Source of the DNA: Chitinophagales bacterium
GTDB lineage: Bacteria > Bacteroidota > Bacteroidia > Chitinophagales > Saprospiraceae
Reading direction: 5' to 3'
Length of the DNA stretch: 64,000 nucleotides
Assembly (NCBI GenBank): GCA_017303475.1
Contig: JAFLBO010000010.1
Coordinates: 62,001-126,000, forward strand
Shown piece by piece: positions 35,913 to 45,054 of the stretch (within the stretch, counting starts at the first letter, position 1; every line of letters starts with the position of its first letter). Position numbers and translations under genes: made by a program. The notes below the pieces were generated by a model. The model did not search any database. It was not told where the DNA came from and saw only the letters and a list, made by a program, of their open reading frames with translations.

Positions 35913-37247
35913 ATGAACTTCCTTTCCCGACTTTTTGGACACGCTGCTCAGCCTAATCAACCGGATATTCCGTTCGGCAGATTCTCAGACGCTTATAAAT
36001 CTGATGAGCAGCAACAAGCATTCGACCACTCTTTAGAGGCCTTTGAACAAGGTGATGCACTCAATGCATACCGCGCATTCATGCGTTATCTCCTGGATGA
36101 AGAAGCCCAAAAACCCAATATTCGCTGGGAAGAAAAGGATGGCGTTATTCATTTTGAATTGTTTCAGGGCTCACAACGCATTACGGGAGTGGCTGGTCAA
36201 GACATGGTTAAAGCAGAAAGTCGCGTAGCCCGGGCGAACGACCTGAATGTTGGATTCATGCGAAGACTCATGGAAGCCAACTTCAACCTCAAATTCAGTC
36301 GCTTTGCGCTGGACAATGAGAATAATTTGTGCATTGTATTTGATACCCGTACCGTTGATGGATCTCCATTAAAAATCCTGCACGCTTTGAGAGAGCTGGC
36401 AATTCACGCCGATAAACAGGATGACCTGTTGTTGGGAGAATTTGCCCAGGTATTAAGTCCGGCTGATGGTCGTCAACTGGCTGAAATCCCGGAGGAGGAA
36501 AAAGAAACAAAATACCACTACATTGTACAATCCATTCAGGCGGTCATGTCTGAAATGGACAAGGGCAAGCCGGATCCGAATACCTACCCGGGAACCTATG
36601 CTTATCTTTTCCTGGCGCTGGCGTTCAAACTGGACTATCTGATTAAACCGGAAGGTTTTATGATGGACCTGTTGGAGCGTGTATATGCGGCGTATTTTTC
36701 CAAAAACAATCTAACTCCTCAGGTAAAGCTGCAGCAGATGCGCCGGGAGTTTCAAACCTTGCTCGACAGACCTAAGGAGGCGTTTTTTGCGGAAATGTAC
36801 CGTACACAGAGTACGTTTGGCGCCAACCCGGCGGTTCCACATGGCACTGTAGCAAGTTTTATTGATGGCGAACTGGCCAATATGGAATGGCCAATGCAGC
36901 AGGGCCACGATGCCCTGGCCGCTGCCATACCGCAATACATTGCCGGATTTATCCTGTTTCATCAGGCGCCGCCCAAGCCAGACCGTGCTTTTTTGCATTT
37001 GTTTTTCCAGATTACGGAAAGCGATTTTTTCCGTCAGCTAGGTTTCAAGATTACAGTTACAGACGAATCCGGAAGGTTAAACAAAGCAGAAATTTTACGG
37101 GAAATCAAACGCCTTTCTGAGCAGTACCGCTCAGACTATCCTAAACTCAAACCTGATGTTCAGGGATTGAACTTTGCGTCTCAAACACTTTTTGCCAAAT
37201 CCTATCTTCAAATGATCAAGGGCTTGGATGTTACCCGGGAAATGTAG
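35913..37247 (+). CDS. Cytoplasmic protein of unknown function, YbjN-like part suspected
   Basis: 444 residues, no signal peptide or membrane helix. A helical N-terminus with a tetratricopeptide-like flavour (about 30-65, HSLEAFEQGDALNAYRAFMR) is followed by a segment resembling the YbjN/secretion-chaperone fold (about 70-190: ESRVARANDLNVGFMRRLME, LCIVFDTRTVDGSPLKILHA). The second half is helical. The resemblance is by eye and weak. It stands alone, between the GSCFA gene and a sigma factor gene. Function not known. Confidence 0.7.
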   Translation: MNFLSRLFGHAAQPNQPDIPFGRFSDAYKSDEQQQAFDHSLEAFEQGDALNAYRAFMRYLLDEEAQKPNIRWEEKDGVIHFELFQGSQRITGVAGQDMVKAESRVARANDLNVGFMRRLMEANFNLKFSRFALDNENNLCIVFDTRTVDGSPLKILHALRELAIHADKQDDLLLGEFAQVLSPADGRQLAEIPEEEKETKYHYIVQSIQAVMSEMDKGKPDPNTYPGTYAYLFLALAFKLDYLIKPEGFMMDLLERVYAAYFSKNNLTPQVKLQQMRREFQTLLDRPKEAFFAEMYRTQSTFGANPAVPHGTVASFIDGELANMEWPMQQGHDALAAAIPQYIAGFILFHQAPPKPDRAFLHLFFQITESDFFRQLGFKITVTDESGRLNKAEILREIKRLSEQYRSDYPKLKPDVQGLNFASQTLFAKSYLQMIKGLDVTREM

Positions 37248-37268
37248 TGGCTACTTAATGCAGGGACA

Positions 37269-37297
37269 TAAAAAAAGCCGCCAGGTGAGTGGCGGCT
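37269..37297. terminator. Terminator between the gene at 35913 and the ECF sigma gene
   Basis: Arms AGCCGCCA (37276-37283) and TGGCGGCT (37290-37297). On the minus strand the hairpin is followed by seven T, so it best fits the sigma factor transcript; it may also stop the plus-strand gene. Confidence 0.85.
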
Positions 37298-37331
37298 CTT
37301 CCGTTGGTCATTTGAGCGCTTAACGCGATAA

Positions 37332-37850
37332 TTAATTGGGGTTGAATCCGTAATTGGACATGATTCTGTCTTTCAACTCTTTACGGGCAAAAAAGATTCG
37401 ACTTTTAACAGTGCCCAGCGGAAGATTCAGTTCGTCTGCAATTTCCTGGTATTTAAATCCTTCAAAGTGCATGGTGAACGGAATGCGGATACTGTCGTCC
37501 AATTTTTCCACCATCGTATTCAATTCTTTGAGCAGGATATTTCCTTCGGCTGCATTGGCTGCAGAATGGCTGAAAGAATTGAGGTAGAATTGATTTTCGG
37601 TGTTATCAAGCACCGTATTAGCCTTCACTTTTTTCCGGTAGTTGTTGATGAAGATGTTCTTCATTATCGTGAACATCCACGCCTTGAAATTAGTGTCGGG
37701 CTGAAATTTGTCGCGGTTGTACAACGCGCGATAGGTCGTTTCCTGATACAAGTCCTTGGCATCCTCCACGTTCTTCGTCAAGTTATAGGCGAAGGAGTGC
37801 AACATGCTCGTCAGAGTGCTCAGCTTGCTATCGAATTCTATACTTGTCAT
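37332..37850 (-). CDS. ECF RNA polymerase sigma factor
   Basis: 172 residues. Region 2 (about 15-75) has AYNLTKNVEDAKDLYQETTY and FKAWMFTIMKNIFINNYRK, where core polymerase and the -10 element bind. Region 4 (about 115-165) has IPFTMHFEGFKYQEIADELN followed by LPLGTVKSRIFFARKEL, which binds the -35 element. It is of the type common in Bacteroidota, where several such sigma factors are expressed without an adjacent anti-sigma gene; none is adjacent here. A good promoter precedes it. Confidence 0.93.
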   Translation of the reverse strand: MTSIEFDSKLSTLTSMLHSFAYNLTKNVEDAKDLYQETTYRALYNRDKFQPDTNFKAWMFTIMKNIFINNYRKKVKANTVLDNTENQFYLNSFSHSAANAAEGNILLKELNTMVEKLDDSIRIPFTMHFEGFKYQEIADELNLPLGTVKSRIFFARKELKDRIMSNYGFNPN

Positions 37851-37879
37851 GGCAATCTCCTGTTGATTTTAAGATGCCT

Positions 37880-37911
37880 CAAAGGTAATCAAGATGTTTA
37901 ACAATTTCCAA
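37880..37911 (-). promoter_or_regulatory. Promoter of the ECF sigma gene
   Basis: On the minus strand TACCTTTG (37880-37887) and TTG (37909-37911) are 21 nt apart, matching the housekeeping Bacteroidota consensus. The -7 box is 29 nt before the start. The region further upstream (37912-38138) is A/T-rich with no other signal seen. Confidence 0.7.
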
Positions 37912-38138
37912 TACAGGCTTAGACAAAAACTGTTAAAATTTTCAAAAAATTAGTGTTGTAAAACACAGTATTGATTTAACACATTGACATTCAATTGTTT
38001 ATGAAATTTTTACAAATTCTTGACAAGGATAATTATTTCAAAAAAAATTGAAAGAAGTTAAGCCTGTTTAAGCCCTAAAACCAGGTCACCACAAGGTTAA
38101 AACCAGCAAAAAAACTGCAAATAAAGTGCTTGACAGAA

Positions 38139-39638
38139 TTATACCCTGATTCCCCAAACAATTGGAAGCAATCCATACACAAAAGCTAAAAGCAGCAAAA
38201 TGGCCAGGGCATCTAACAAAAACCCGGCACGAGCCATATCTCGTGTAGACATTTGCCCTGAAGCATAAACAATACTGTTGGGTGCAGTGGCAATGGGCAG
38301 CCCAAAACCAAAGGATGCAGCCAGGGTAGCGCTCATCAATAGTCCAAAAGGATGCGCTCCTAAACTGCCAGCCAGGGCTGCCAGCACAGGCATCATCATG
38401 GAGGCTGTGGCAATGTTGGAAGCCACCTCACTGAGTATAACCACTACTGCCAGTACTACCAGCAGGATCAGGGCATGAGGTAAATTCCCCAGGGCCTTCA
38501 AGACTTCGCCGAACCAACCTGCCAGTCCGCTCAGATCAAACCCCTTGGCCAAAGCCAATCCGCCACCAAACAAAATCAGAATAGCCCAGGGGATTTTTAC
38601 GGCAGTTGGCCAGTCGAGCAGAGTGGTTTCAGTTTGTTTATCGCCGGCAGGAATGGTAAAAAACAAAAGAGCGCCAATCAGTGCCACCACGGTATCGGAA
38701 CAATAGGCCGGCACTTTATCTAGCACTTCAGGCACAGGCATGCCAGCCAGGGCGGTGTGGATCCAAAGGTTGAGTGGTTTGTACCAAATCAGAGATCCGC
38801 TTACCCAGGCCAAAATCACCGCCCCAAATATCCACATCACCCTTCGTTCAGGCGCCGAAATAGGCCCCAACGATTGCAATTGTTCCCTGATTTGAGCCCG
38901 GGAATGGAACGCAGAGCCTGGTTGCTTTCCAAAAGGGAACATTCTGATCAGCAATTGCCAGCAAATCAGCAACAATGCCGCAGTAAAAGGCAATCCAAAC
39001 ATCAGCCATTTACCAAAGGAAACCGTCTCACCCATTTTTTGCTGAGCATAGGAAAGAAAAATAGCGTTGGTTGGCGTACCTATTACAGTAGCCAACCCGC
39101 CAATAGAACAGGCATATCCTACCCCGAGCAACAAGGCCTTGGCAAAATTAGCATCCACCGGCCCGTTTTTATTTTGTCCAACTGCCACTGCAATTGCCAC
39201 CGGCGTCATCATTACCGCAGTGGCTGTATTGGAAATCCACATGGAGATAAAGGCCGTTGCAACCATAAAGCCCAATACCGTACGGGATGGGTCGGCGCCA
39301 ATCCACAAAACCATACGCAGGGCAATGCGCCGGTGCAATTGCCAGCGCTCTACTGCTTTGCCCATGAAAAAGCCCGCCATGAACAGGAAAATGATTTCAT
39401 TGCCATATTCCGCAGCTACTACCTTCAGCGAAGCCACACCCGTAAGCGGCAAGAGCACCAGAGGCAATAAGGATGTGGCGGCCATTTCAACCGGTTCAGT
39501 GATCCACCAAACGGCAATCCAAAGCGTAATTCCGGCTGTCAATTGAGCAGCCCAGGACATGCCCATGGGCGCAGGAATAAACACCATTAATAAAAACAAG
39601 GCAGGGCCGGCCAGCAACGCGATTTTTCTGAAATTCAT
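38139..39638 (-). CDS. DASS (SLC13-type) sodium-coupled anion transporter
   Basis: 499 residues with about 11-13 hydrophobic segments. Two SNT-type motifs that form the sodium and substrate sites are visible: SNTATAVMMTPVA in the first half and SNIATASMMMPVL in the second. The N-terminus (AGITLWIAVWWITEPVEMAA) is typical of the family. Such proteins import dicarboxylates, citrate or sulfate with sodium; the exact substrate cannot be told. An inner-membrane protein, transcribed alone or with the next downstream gene unknown. Confidence 0.92.
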   Translation of the reverse strand: MNFRKIALLAGPALFLLMVFIPAPMGMSWAAQLTAGITLWIAVWWITEPVEMAATSLLPLVLLPLTGVASLKVVAAEYGNEIIFLFMAGFFMGKAVERWQLHRRIALRMVLWIGADPSRTVLGFMVATAFISMWISNTATAVMMTPVAIAVAVGQNKNGPVDANFAKALLLGVGYACSIGGLATVIGTPTNAIFLSYAQQKMGETVSFGKWLMFGLPFTAALLLICWQLLIRMFPFGKQPGSAFHSRAQIREQLQSLGPISAPERRVMWIFGAVILAWVSGSLIWYKPLNLWIHTALAGMPVPEVLDKVPAYCSDTVVALIGALLFFTIPAGDKQTETTLLDWPTAVKIPWAILILFGGGLALAKGFDLSGLAGWFGEVLKALGNLPHALILLVVLAVVVILSEVASNIATASMMMPVLAALAGSLGAHPFGLLMSATLAASFGFGLPIATAPNSIVYASGQMSTRDMARAGFLLDALAILLLLAFVYGLLPIVWGIRV

Positions 39639-39727
39639 GGAAGTATGTTATGCGCCCACAAAGGACGAAAACCACAGCCGGAATCTGAAAAATATGCCGG
39701 AAAAGATGGGAAAAAGCGCGACAATAT

Positions 39728-40408
39728 CTACACCTTATTGTGGCGCAACCACCACATCCAGGCTGTTATACCTAAAGCAGCAACAGATTTAACCAAAATG
39801 GAGGCCGGAAGGATAACAGCTACTAGTGCCGAAGCCAACGCAACAGTGGCCCAATGCCCCATAAAATCCAGTTTTTTCTGCACAAAAAGCACCAGAACCG
39901 GAGCCAGGGCATGCAACAGAAATACACCTTTTGCCAATGGCTCTGTACTTTGCCAAAATGACCAATACACGCTGAAAGCCCCTATAGTGGCCAGGCCAAT
40001 ATATAACCAACGGTAGAAAAGGTTTACATCCGGAGCACAATCAAATCCTGTAACAGGAGCACTGCTTCCGGCAATCACCCTTCGGTTAAAGGTTATGATC
40101 TGATACAGCGGATAGAGCAATTTTTTGAACCAGGAAGTTTTGAAAAGGGGTTTAAATACTGGCCATTTGGCGCCAATAATCAAAAAGAGGGCATCCAAAC
40201 CATACACAACCTGACCGGTTTGTAAATCCAGCAATGGAATTTCGTGCCTGGCTCTGTCGAGGTCAATTTTATTTATCACTTCAGGATCCGCGTGACTGAA
40301 TCCGCTCCTGTGTTGCAGCCAGCCAGCTTTAACAAATCCTGCGGTATATGCCTTGCACATGGGGCAGGCATCATCATAAATAATCACTTTTTGATCCAGG
40401 GATTCCAT
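39728..40408 (-). CDS. DCC1-like (DUF393) thiol protein with membrane segments
   Basis: 226 residues. The N-terminal DUF393/DCC1 domain starts KVIIYDDACPMC, whose CPMC (Cys15, Cys18) is a thioredoxin-like active-site motif; YGLDALFLIIGAKWPVF fits the family. The C-terminal 110 residues hold about three or four transmembrane helices. The domain is predicted to be a thiol-disulfide oxidoreductase; no substrate is known. A hairpin lies 7 nt upstream of the start and probably ends the preceding transcript. Confidence 0.85.
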   Translation of the reverse strand: MESLDQKVIIYDDACPMCKAYTAGFVKAGWLQHRSGFSHADPEVINKIDLDRARHEIPLLDLQTGQVVYGLDALFLIIGAKWPVFKPLFKTSWFKKLLYPLYQIITFNRRVIAGSSAPVTGFDCAPDVNLFYRWLYIGLATIGAFSVYWSFWQSTEPLAKGVFLLHALAPVLVLFVQKKLDFMGHWATVALASALVAVILPASILVKSVAALGITAWMWWLRHNKV

Positions 40409-40414
40409 AAGAAA

Positions 40415-40452
40415 GAGGGTTTGTTTCTGTTATGAACAGGAAACAAACCCTC
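40415..40452 (-). terminator. Hairpin between hbd-like gene and DCC1-like gene
   Basis: Long arms starting GAGGGTTTGTTTC (40415-) and ending GAAACAAACCCTC (-40452) around a short loop near TATGA. On the minus strand it follows the dehydrogenase stop by 34 nt. Confidence 0.8.
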
Positions 40453-40486
40453 ATAAAATAAGTTTCAAAAAAAATTGAAACTTGAT

Positions 40487-41374
40487 TTATTTAAACCTTT
40501 CAGCCACTACCAGATCTTTGGATCCCGGAGTGTACACATAGAAACCTTCACCGCTTTTGGCGCCAAGTTTACCGGCCGTAACCATATTTACCAGCAATGG
40601 GCAAGGTGCGTATTTAGGATTGCCAAATCCATCCTGTAACACACGAAGAATAGACAAGCACACATCCAGACCGATAAAATCGGCCAATTGGAGTGGTCCC
40701 ATAGGGTGTGCCATACCTAGTTTCATCACGGTATCTATTTCTTCCACGCCACTTACACCTTCATAAAGTGTGTAAATGGCTTCATTAATCATAGGCATCA
40801 GGATTCGGTTGGCTACAAACCCAGGGTAATCATTTACCTCAACCGGAACCTTTTGCAGTTTACGGGATAAATCCATGATGGTCTGGCAAACTAAATCGGT
40901 GGTGGCATAGCCCCGAATAACCTCCACAAGTTTCATCACCGGAACCGGATTCATGAAATGCATACCAATTACCTGCGTGGGTCGCTGCGTAGCAGCAGCA
41001 ATCTGGGTGATGCTGATGCTGGAGGTATTGGTAGCCAGGATAGCCGCAGGAGGTGCATGCTGATCCATGTCTTTGAAGATTTTCAGTTTCAGCGCTACAT
41101 TCTCTGTAGCAGCCTCTACCACCAGATCAGCGCCGGCTACACCTTCGTGCAGATCGGTCATAGGGTGAATTCGGCGGAGTGTAGCTGCCTTTTCTTCCTC
41201 TGTGAGCGAACCTTTAGCCACCTGCCGATCAAGGTTTTTTCCTATGGTAATCAATGCTTTATCCAGCGCTGCGGCAGAAATATCTACCAATGTTACCTCG
41301 AATCCGTGTTGAGCAAACACATGCGCAATGCCGTTGCCCATGGTGCCGCTTCCAATAACTGTAATGTTATGCAT
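40487..41374 (-). CDS. 3-hydroxybutyryl-CoA (3-hydroxyacyl-CoA) dehydrogenase
   Basis: 295 residues. It oxidises L-3-hydroxyacyl-CoA with NAD in fatty acid or butyrate metabolism. The Rossmann fold starts ITVIGSGTMGNGIAHVFAQH; the catalytic His-Glu region is MHFMNPVPVMKLVEVIRG; the C-terminal domain has NDYPGFVANRILMPMINEAI. The ATG at 41372-41374 was chosen since it matches the family start; the frame runs further upstream only because the palindrome lacks stops. The element at 41378 begins 3 nt before the start codon, so it forms the whole 5' region. Confidence 0.94.
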   Translation of the reverse strand: MHNITVIGSGTMGNGIAHVFAQHGFEVTLVDISAAALDKALITIGKNLDRQVAKGSLTEEEKAATLRRIHPMTDLHEGVAGADLVVEAATENVALKLKIFKDMDQHAPPAAILATNTSSISITQIAAATQRPTQVIGMHFMNPVPVMKLVEVIRGYATTDLVCQTIMDLSRKLQKVPVEVNDYPGFVANRILMPMINEAIYTLYEGVSGVEEIDTVMKLGMAHPMGPLQLADFIGLDVCLSILRVLQDGFGNPKYAPCPLLVNMVTAGKLGAKSGEGFYVYTPGSKDLVVAERFK

Positions 41375-41377
41375 AGA

Positions 41378-41560
41378 GAGTGTTTGAGTTAGGGAGTGTT
41401 TGAGTGTTTGAGTGCCTGAGTGTTTGAGTGCCTGAGTGTTTGAGTTGGCGTTCGGTTGGGCATTAATGTGGTGTTTTTGGCAAGGTGTCATCGAAACCAC
41501 ACCCAACCGAACGCCAACTCAAACACACAAACACTCAGGCACTCAAACACTCAAACACTC
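41378..41560. repeat. Palindrome with 8-bp word-repeat arms upstream of the dehydrogenase gene
   Basis: Left arm: 8-bp units GAGTGTTT, GAGTTAGG and GAGTGCCT (41378-41443), then unique GAGTTGGCGTTCGGTTGGG. The 25-bp core 41436-41460 is repeated as a perfect reverse complement at 41502-41526, followed by reversed words CACTCAAA/CACTCAGG to 41560. A 41-nt centre has a small stem (GTGGT with ACCAC). Construction matches the 11.7 kb element, with an 8-bp instead of a 7-bp period. Confidence 0.93.
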
Positions 41561-41623
41561 TTTCGGCCGGCAAAGGAACGGGTTCTTTAAGTATTCTGCC
41601 AAATGGCAAAGCCTAGTAATATC

Positions 41624-42448
41624 TCAACGTTTGCCTTTCCATTCGCGGATTGCAGCCTCGATGGCTTCTTTGCGATTTTCTGGATCCGGGTGGGTGCTTT
41701 GGAATTCGGGTGTGCGGTTAGGACCTGATGCCTGTTTAAGGATTTCCATCACCTGAATCAGGTATTCCGGTTCGTAACCGGCTTCCAGCATAAACCGGAC
41801 ACCTAAATAATCACTTTGAAGTTCCTGATCCCGGCCGTATTTCAACTGAAGCATATTGGCTACAGATTGTGCAATATAGGCAGTATTAGGGTTTGAGGGA
41901 TCGTATGTAGCCATAGTAACAGCCCCGGTGAGTCCCTGAGCCAGTTCCATTTGCGCCAGCCTTTCTGCACTGTGACGCGCAACAACATGCCCAACTTCGT
42001 GTCCTAAAACCCCCGCCAGCATGTCTTCACTCAGGGTTTTGCCATCTTCCGTTAATCTGAACAACAAGCCTTCCGTGATAAACACCTGTCCGCCCGGCAA
42101 GGCGAAGGCGTTGATGGTTTGCTGATCGGCCAGTAGGTGAAAATCATATTTATAGGGTGTTTTGGCTGCGGCAGAAGTTTGTACTACTTTTTGCCCAATT
42201 TGTTTGACGATGGCTGCGGCTTGCTGGTTGCGACTCAGGCCGCCCATTTCCTGTGCCATTTGCGGTGCGCTTTCCAGTCCCATGGCAATTTCCTGTTCAG
42301 GAGTCATGGCAATATGCTGAGTTTCACCGGTTATTTCGTTGACGGATGTTTGTCCGTAGAATTTGCACAAGGCAAAACTGGCCATAACCAGAGCCACAAT
42401 AATGGTTGGGGAAATGCGAAGTCCGCCCCCTTGATTTCGTCCAAGCAT
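41624..42448 (-). CDS. M48 family zinc metalloprotease
   Basis: 274 residues. An N-terminal membrane anchor or signal (about 13-30, TIIVALVMASFALCKFYG) precedes the peptidase domain. The zinc motif HEVGH (His150, Glu151, His154) and a downstream Glu ligand in DQELQSDYLG are present, and HPDPENRKEAIEAAI closes the domain. It resembles BepA/LoiP-type envelope proteases that deal with misassembled outer-membrane proteins. The N-terminal pattern RNQGGGLRISP is common in Bacteroidota homologues. Transcribed toward the palindrome. Confidence 0.9.
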   Translation of the reverse strand: MLGRNQGGGLRISPTIIVALVMASFALCKFYGQTSVNEITGETQHIAMTPEQEIAMGLESAPQMAQEMGGLSRNQQAAAIVKQIGQKVVQTSAAAKTPYKYDFHLLADQQTINAFALPGGQVFITEGLLFRLTEDGKTLSEDMLAGVLGHEVGHVVARHSAERLAQMELAQGLTGAVTMATYDPSNPNTAYIAQSVANMLQLKYGRDQELQSDYLGVRFMLEAGYEPEYLIQVMEILKQASGPNRTPEFQSTHPDPENRKEAIEAAIREWKGKR

Positions 42449-42555
42449 AGGAATTAGGTTTGTTTTGATTGCAGTGCGAATGTCGTTTAGCTTTTTGAAA
42501 GCACAAAACTTTCGAAACTTTTGAACTTTAGCAAGATAAGGCAGTTCACTTATTC

Positions 42556-42563
42556 TAACTTTG
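42556..42563 (+). promoter_or_regulatory. -7 box upstream of citrate synthase
   Basis: TAACTTTG matches TAnnTTTG, 54 nt before the ATG at 42618. No TTG at the ideal distance was seen. Confidence 0.45.
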
Positions 42564-42617
42564 CAAAAATTTCAAGAGTGAAGATTTTGCTCTAACCAGT
42601 ATTTACGACTTATTCCC

Positions 42618-43934
42618 ATGGATTTACTGAAACAACTTTTTTCAGAAAAAGCGCAGGCACAAGCCAAGGAGGTTAAGGAACTGCTTCAGGCGCACGGCAG
42701 CATGAAAATTGATGAAGTACTGCTTGAACAGGCCTATGGTGGAATGCGCGACATTACCAGTATGATCTGGGAGCCATCGCTCCTGGACGCCGAAGAAGGT
42801 ATTCGGTTCAGAGGTTTCTCCATCCCTGAACTCCGCGAAAAGCTCCCACGCGCAAAAAATGGGAAAGAGCCGCTTCCGGAAGGTTTGTTCTGGCTGATGC
42901 TGGTAGGTGAAATCCCTACACAGGAACAAGTAAAATGGCTCACGGAAAACTGGGTTCGCCGGGCAAATGTACCGGAACACGTCTTCCGCGCCATCGAATC
43001 GCTGCCCATCGAAACGCACCCAATGACCCAGCTTTCTGTTGGTATCATGGCTATGCAAAACACCAGCGTGTTTGCACAACGCTACACAATGGGCATGACG
43101 CGCTCCGAATACTGGGATGCCACGTACGAAGACACTATGAACCTCGTGGCGCGTTTGCCTCGTATTGCAGCTTATATCTTCCGTCGTTGCTACTTCAAAG
43201 GCGATCATCTGTTGCCTGATATTTCGCTCGACTGGGGCGCCAACTTTGCCCATATGCTGGGTTACGACGACGAAGGATTCAAGGAATACATGCGATTGTT
43301 CCTTACCATTCACGCCGATCACGAAGGCGGCAACGCTTCCGCACACACCACGCACCTCGTAGGTTCTACCCTGAGCGATCCATATCTGTCGCTGTCTGCA
43401 GCCATGAATGCGCTGGCTGGTCCGCTACACGGCCTGGCCAATCAGGAAGTAGTGCGCTGGATTCAAAAAATGCTCGACACCTTGGGCACCACCAAACCCA
43501 GCCGCGAGCAAATTGGCGAATATGTAAAGAGCACCCTGGCCAGCGGTCGTGTTATTCCGGGTTATGGCCACGCTGTACTCCGCAAGCCCGACCCACGCTA
43601 CATGGCGCAAAAGCAGTTCTGCGAAGACAATATTCCGGACGACGAAATGGTAAAAGTGGTTTGGAAAATCTTTGACGTGGTGCCGCCAATCCTCACCAGC
43701 CTTGGCAAGGTGAAAAATCCATGGCCAAACGTTGATGCTCACTCCGGTGCAGTATTGCGTCACTACGGCCTGAACCAGTACAATTTCTACACAGTACTGT
43801 TCGGAGTTAGCCGTGCCCTGGGCGTCTTGGCCGCTCAATGCTGGTCGCGCGCGCTAAACCTGCCTATTGAGCGTCCGAAATCTGTTACAACAGAATGGGT
43901 TAAGGAACTTATTGCACAACAGCAAAAGGGCTAA
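42618..43934 (+). CDS. gltA: Citrate synthase, mitochondrial-like form
   Basis: 438 residues. It condenses acetyl-CoA and oxaloacetate to citrate, the entry step of the TCA cycle. Conserved blocks are HADHEGGNASAHTTHLVGS, GPLHGLANQEV (catalytic His) and GYGHAVLRKPDPR. The extended N-terminus, spacing and the block GPLHGLANQEV match mitochondrial enzymes more than the hexameric proteobacterial type. Monocistronic, with its own strong terminator. Confidence 0.94.
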   Translation: MDLLKQLFSEKAQAQAKEVKELLQAHGSMKIDEVLLEQAYGGMRDITSMIWEPSLLDAEEGIRFRGFSIPELREKLPRAKNGKEPLPEGLFWLMLVGEIPTQEQVKWLTENWVRRANVPEHVFRAIESLPIETHPMTQLSVGIMAMQNTSVFAQRYTMGMTRSEYWDATYEDTMNLVARLPRIAAYIFRRCYFKGDHLLPDISLDWGANFAHMLGYDDEGFKEYMRLFLTIHADHEGGNASAHTTHLVGSTLSDPYLSLSAAMNALAGPLHGLANQEVVRWIQKMLDTLGTTKPSREQIGEYVKSTLASGRVIPGYGHAVLRKPDPRYMAQKQFCEDNIPDDEMVKVVWKIFDVVPPILTSLGKVKNPWPNVDAHSGAVLRHYGLNQYNFYTVLFGVSRALGVLAAQCWSRALNLPIERPKSVTTEWVKELIAQQQKG

Positions 43935-43955
43935 ACAAGCTCTTCAGCAGATAGT

Positions 43956-43991
43956 AAAAGCGCCTTCCGGAAAAATCCGGAAGGCGCTTTT
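43956..43991 (+). terminator. Terminator of citrate synthase
   Basis: Perfect 16-bp arms (AAAAGCGCCTTCCGGA with its complement) around AAAA, followed by TTGTTATC. It lies between convergent genes and the U/A-rich flanks could serve both. Confidence 0.93.
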
Positions 43992-44039
43992 TTGTTATCT
44001 CACGGGTTGCGGGGTCGTAAGACCCTCGCAAGGCAGCTC

Positions 44040-44996
44040 TTACTTCCTGTCCAGCACATCCTTCACAGCCCAGATTACGTCCTTTTTGCCCAGGCCGTAT
44101 TTATCCAGCAACTCTGAAGGTTTGCCGCTTTCTCCGAAGGAGTCGTTTACGCCTACATATTCCATTGGTACTGGCAATTTGTGCACCAACAAGTTTGCGA
44201 TTGCATCGCCCAGGCCACCGGCGCGTTGATGCTCTTCGGCTACCACTACTGCGCGGGTTTTGCTTACGGAATCCAGAATAGCTTCTGAATCCAGCGGCTT
44301 GATGGTATGGATATTGATCACCTCGCAGGAAATGCCCTGAGTAGCCAATTCCTGTGCTGCTTCAATGCTGGTCCAAACCAGATGACCAGTAGCGAAGATG
44401 GTTACATCTGTACCTGAAGCAAGGTGGAGGGCCTTACCGATTTCAAACTTCATGTTTTCGGTAAACATAGGCCAGGCTGGCCGACCAAAACGCAGATAAA
44501 CGGGTCCGTGATGGTCTGCAATAGCCAGAGTAGCCAATTTAGTCTGATGGTAATCGCAGGGATTGATCACGGTCATACCCGGCAACATACGCATCATACC
44601 TACATCTTCCAGGATCTGGTGGGTAGCGCCGTCCTCGCCCAACGTAAGGCCTGCGTGAGAGGCACAGATCTTGACGTTTTTATGGGAATACGCGATGCTT
44701 TGGCGAATCTGGTCGTATACGCGGCCGGTGGAGAAATTGGCAAATGTGCCAGTGAAAGGGATCTTACCGGCTGTAGCCAGACCTGCGGCAATCCCCATCA
44801 TATTAGCTTCTGCAATGCCAACCTGGAAGAAACGCTCCGGAAATTCCTTTTTGAAATGTTGCATTTGCAGGCTTTCCAACAAATCGGCTGTGAGGCCAAC
44901 AACATTTGGATTCTGACGACCCGCTTCGAGCAGGCCCTGACCAAAGCCATCGCGGGTGGCTTTGGTTCCGGTGGATTGTATGTCTTGAATATTCAT
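44040..44996 (-). CDS. Transketolase, C-terminal subunit
   Basis: 318 residues from the ATG at 44994-44996 ([19 protein letters not shown]). It contains the pyrimidine-binding domain (about 5-170, [19 protein letters not shown] with the conserved Glu, and [15 protein letters not shown]) and the transketolase C-terminal domain (about 190-310). The thiamine-diphosphate-binding N-terminal half is absent, as in split transketolases. That half is normally the adjacent gene; here the upstream neighbour is an acetyltransferase and the downstream one is citrate synthase, so the partner must be elsewhere. Confidence 0.88.
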   Translation of the reverse strand: MNIQDIQSTGTKATRDGFGQGLLEAGRQNPNVVGLTADLLESLQMQHFKKEFPERFFQVGIAEANMMGIAAGLATAGKIPFTGTFANFSTGRVYDQIRQSIAYSHKNVKICASHAGLTLGEDGATHQILEDVGMMRMLPGMTVINPCDYHQTKLATLAIADHHGPVYLRFGRPAWPMFTENMKFEIGKALHLASGTDVTIFATGHLVWTSIEAAQELATQGISCEVINIHTIKPLDSEAILDSVSKTRAVVVAEEHQRAGGLGDAIANLLVHKLPVPMEYVGVNDSFGESGKPSELLDKYGLGKKDVIWAVKDVLDRK

Positions 44997-45054
44997 GAAT
45001 GGAGGTTGATGCCGGATGTTTTCCGTTTTACGGCGCAAAAATCCAAAAACATTG

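Noticed and set aside
41375..41506. Longer N-terminus for the dehydrogenase (44 extra residues)
   Set aside because: The added residues are a translation of the 8-bp repeats, and the family starts at MHNITVIGSGTMG.
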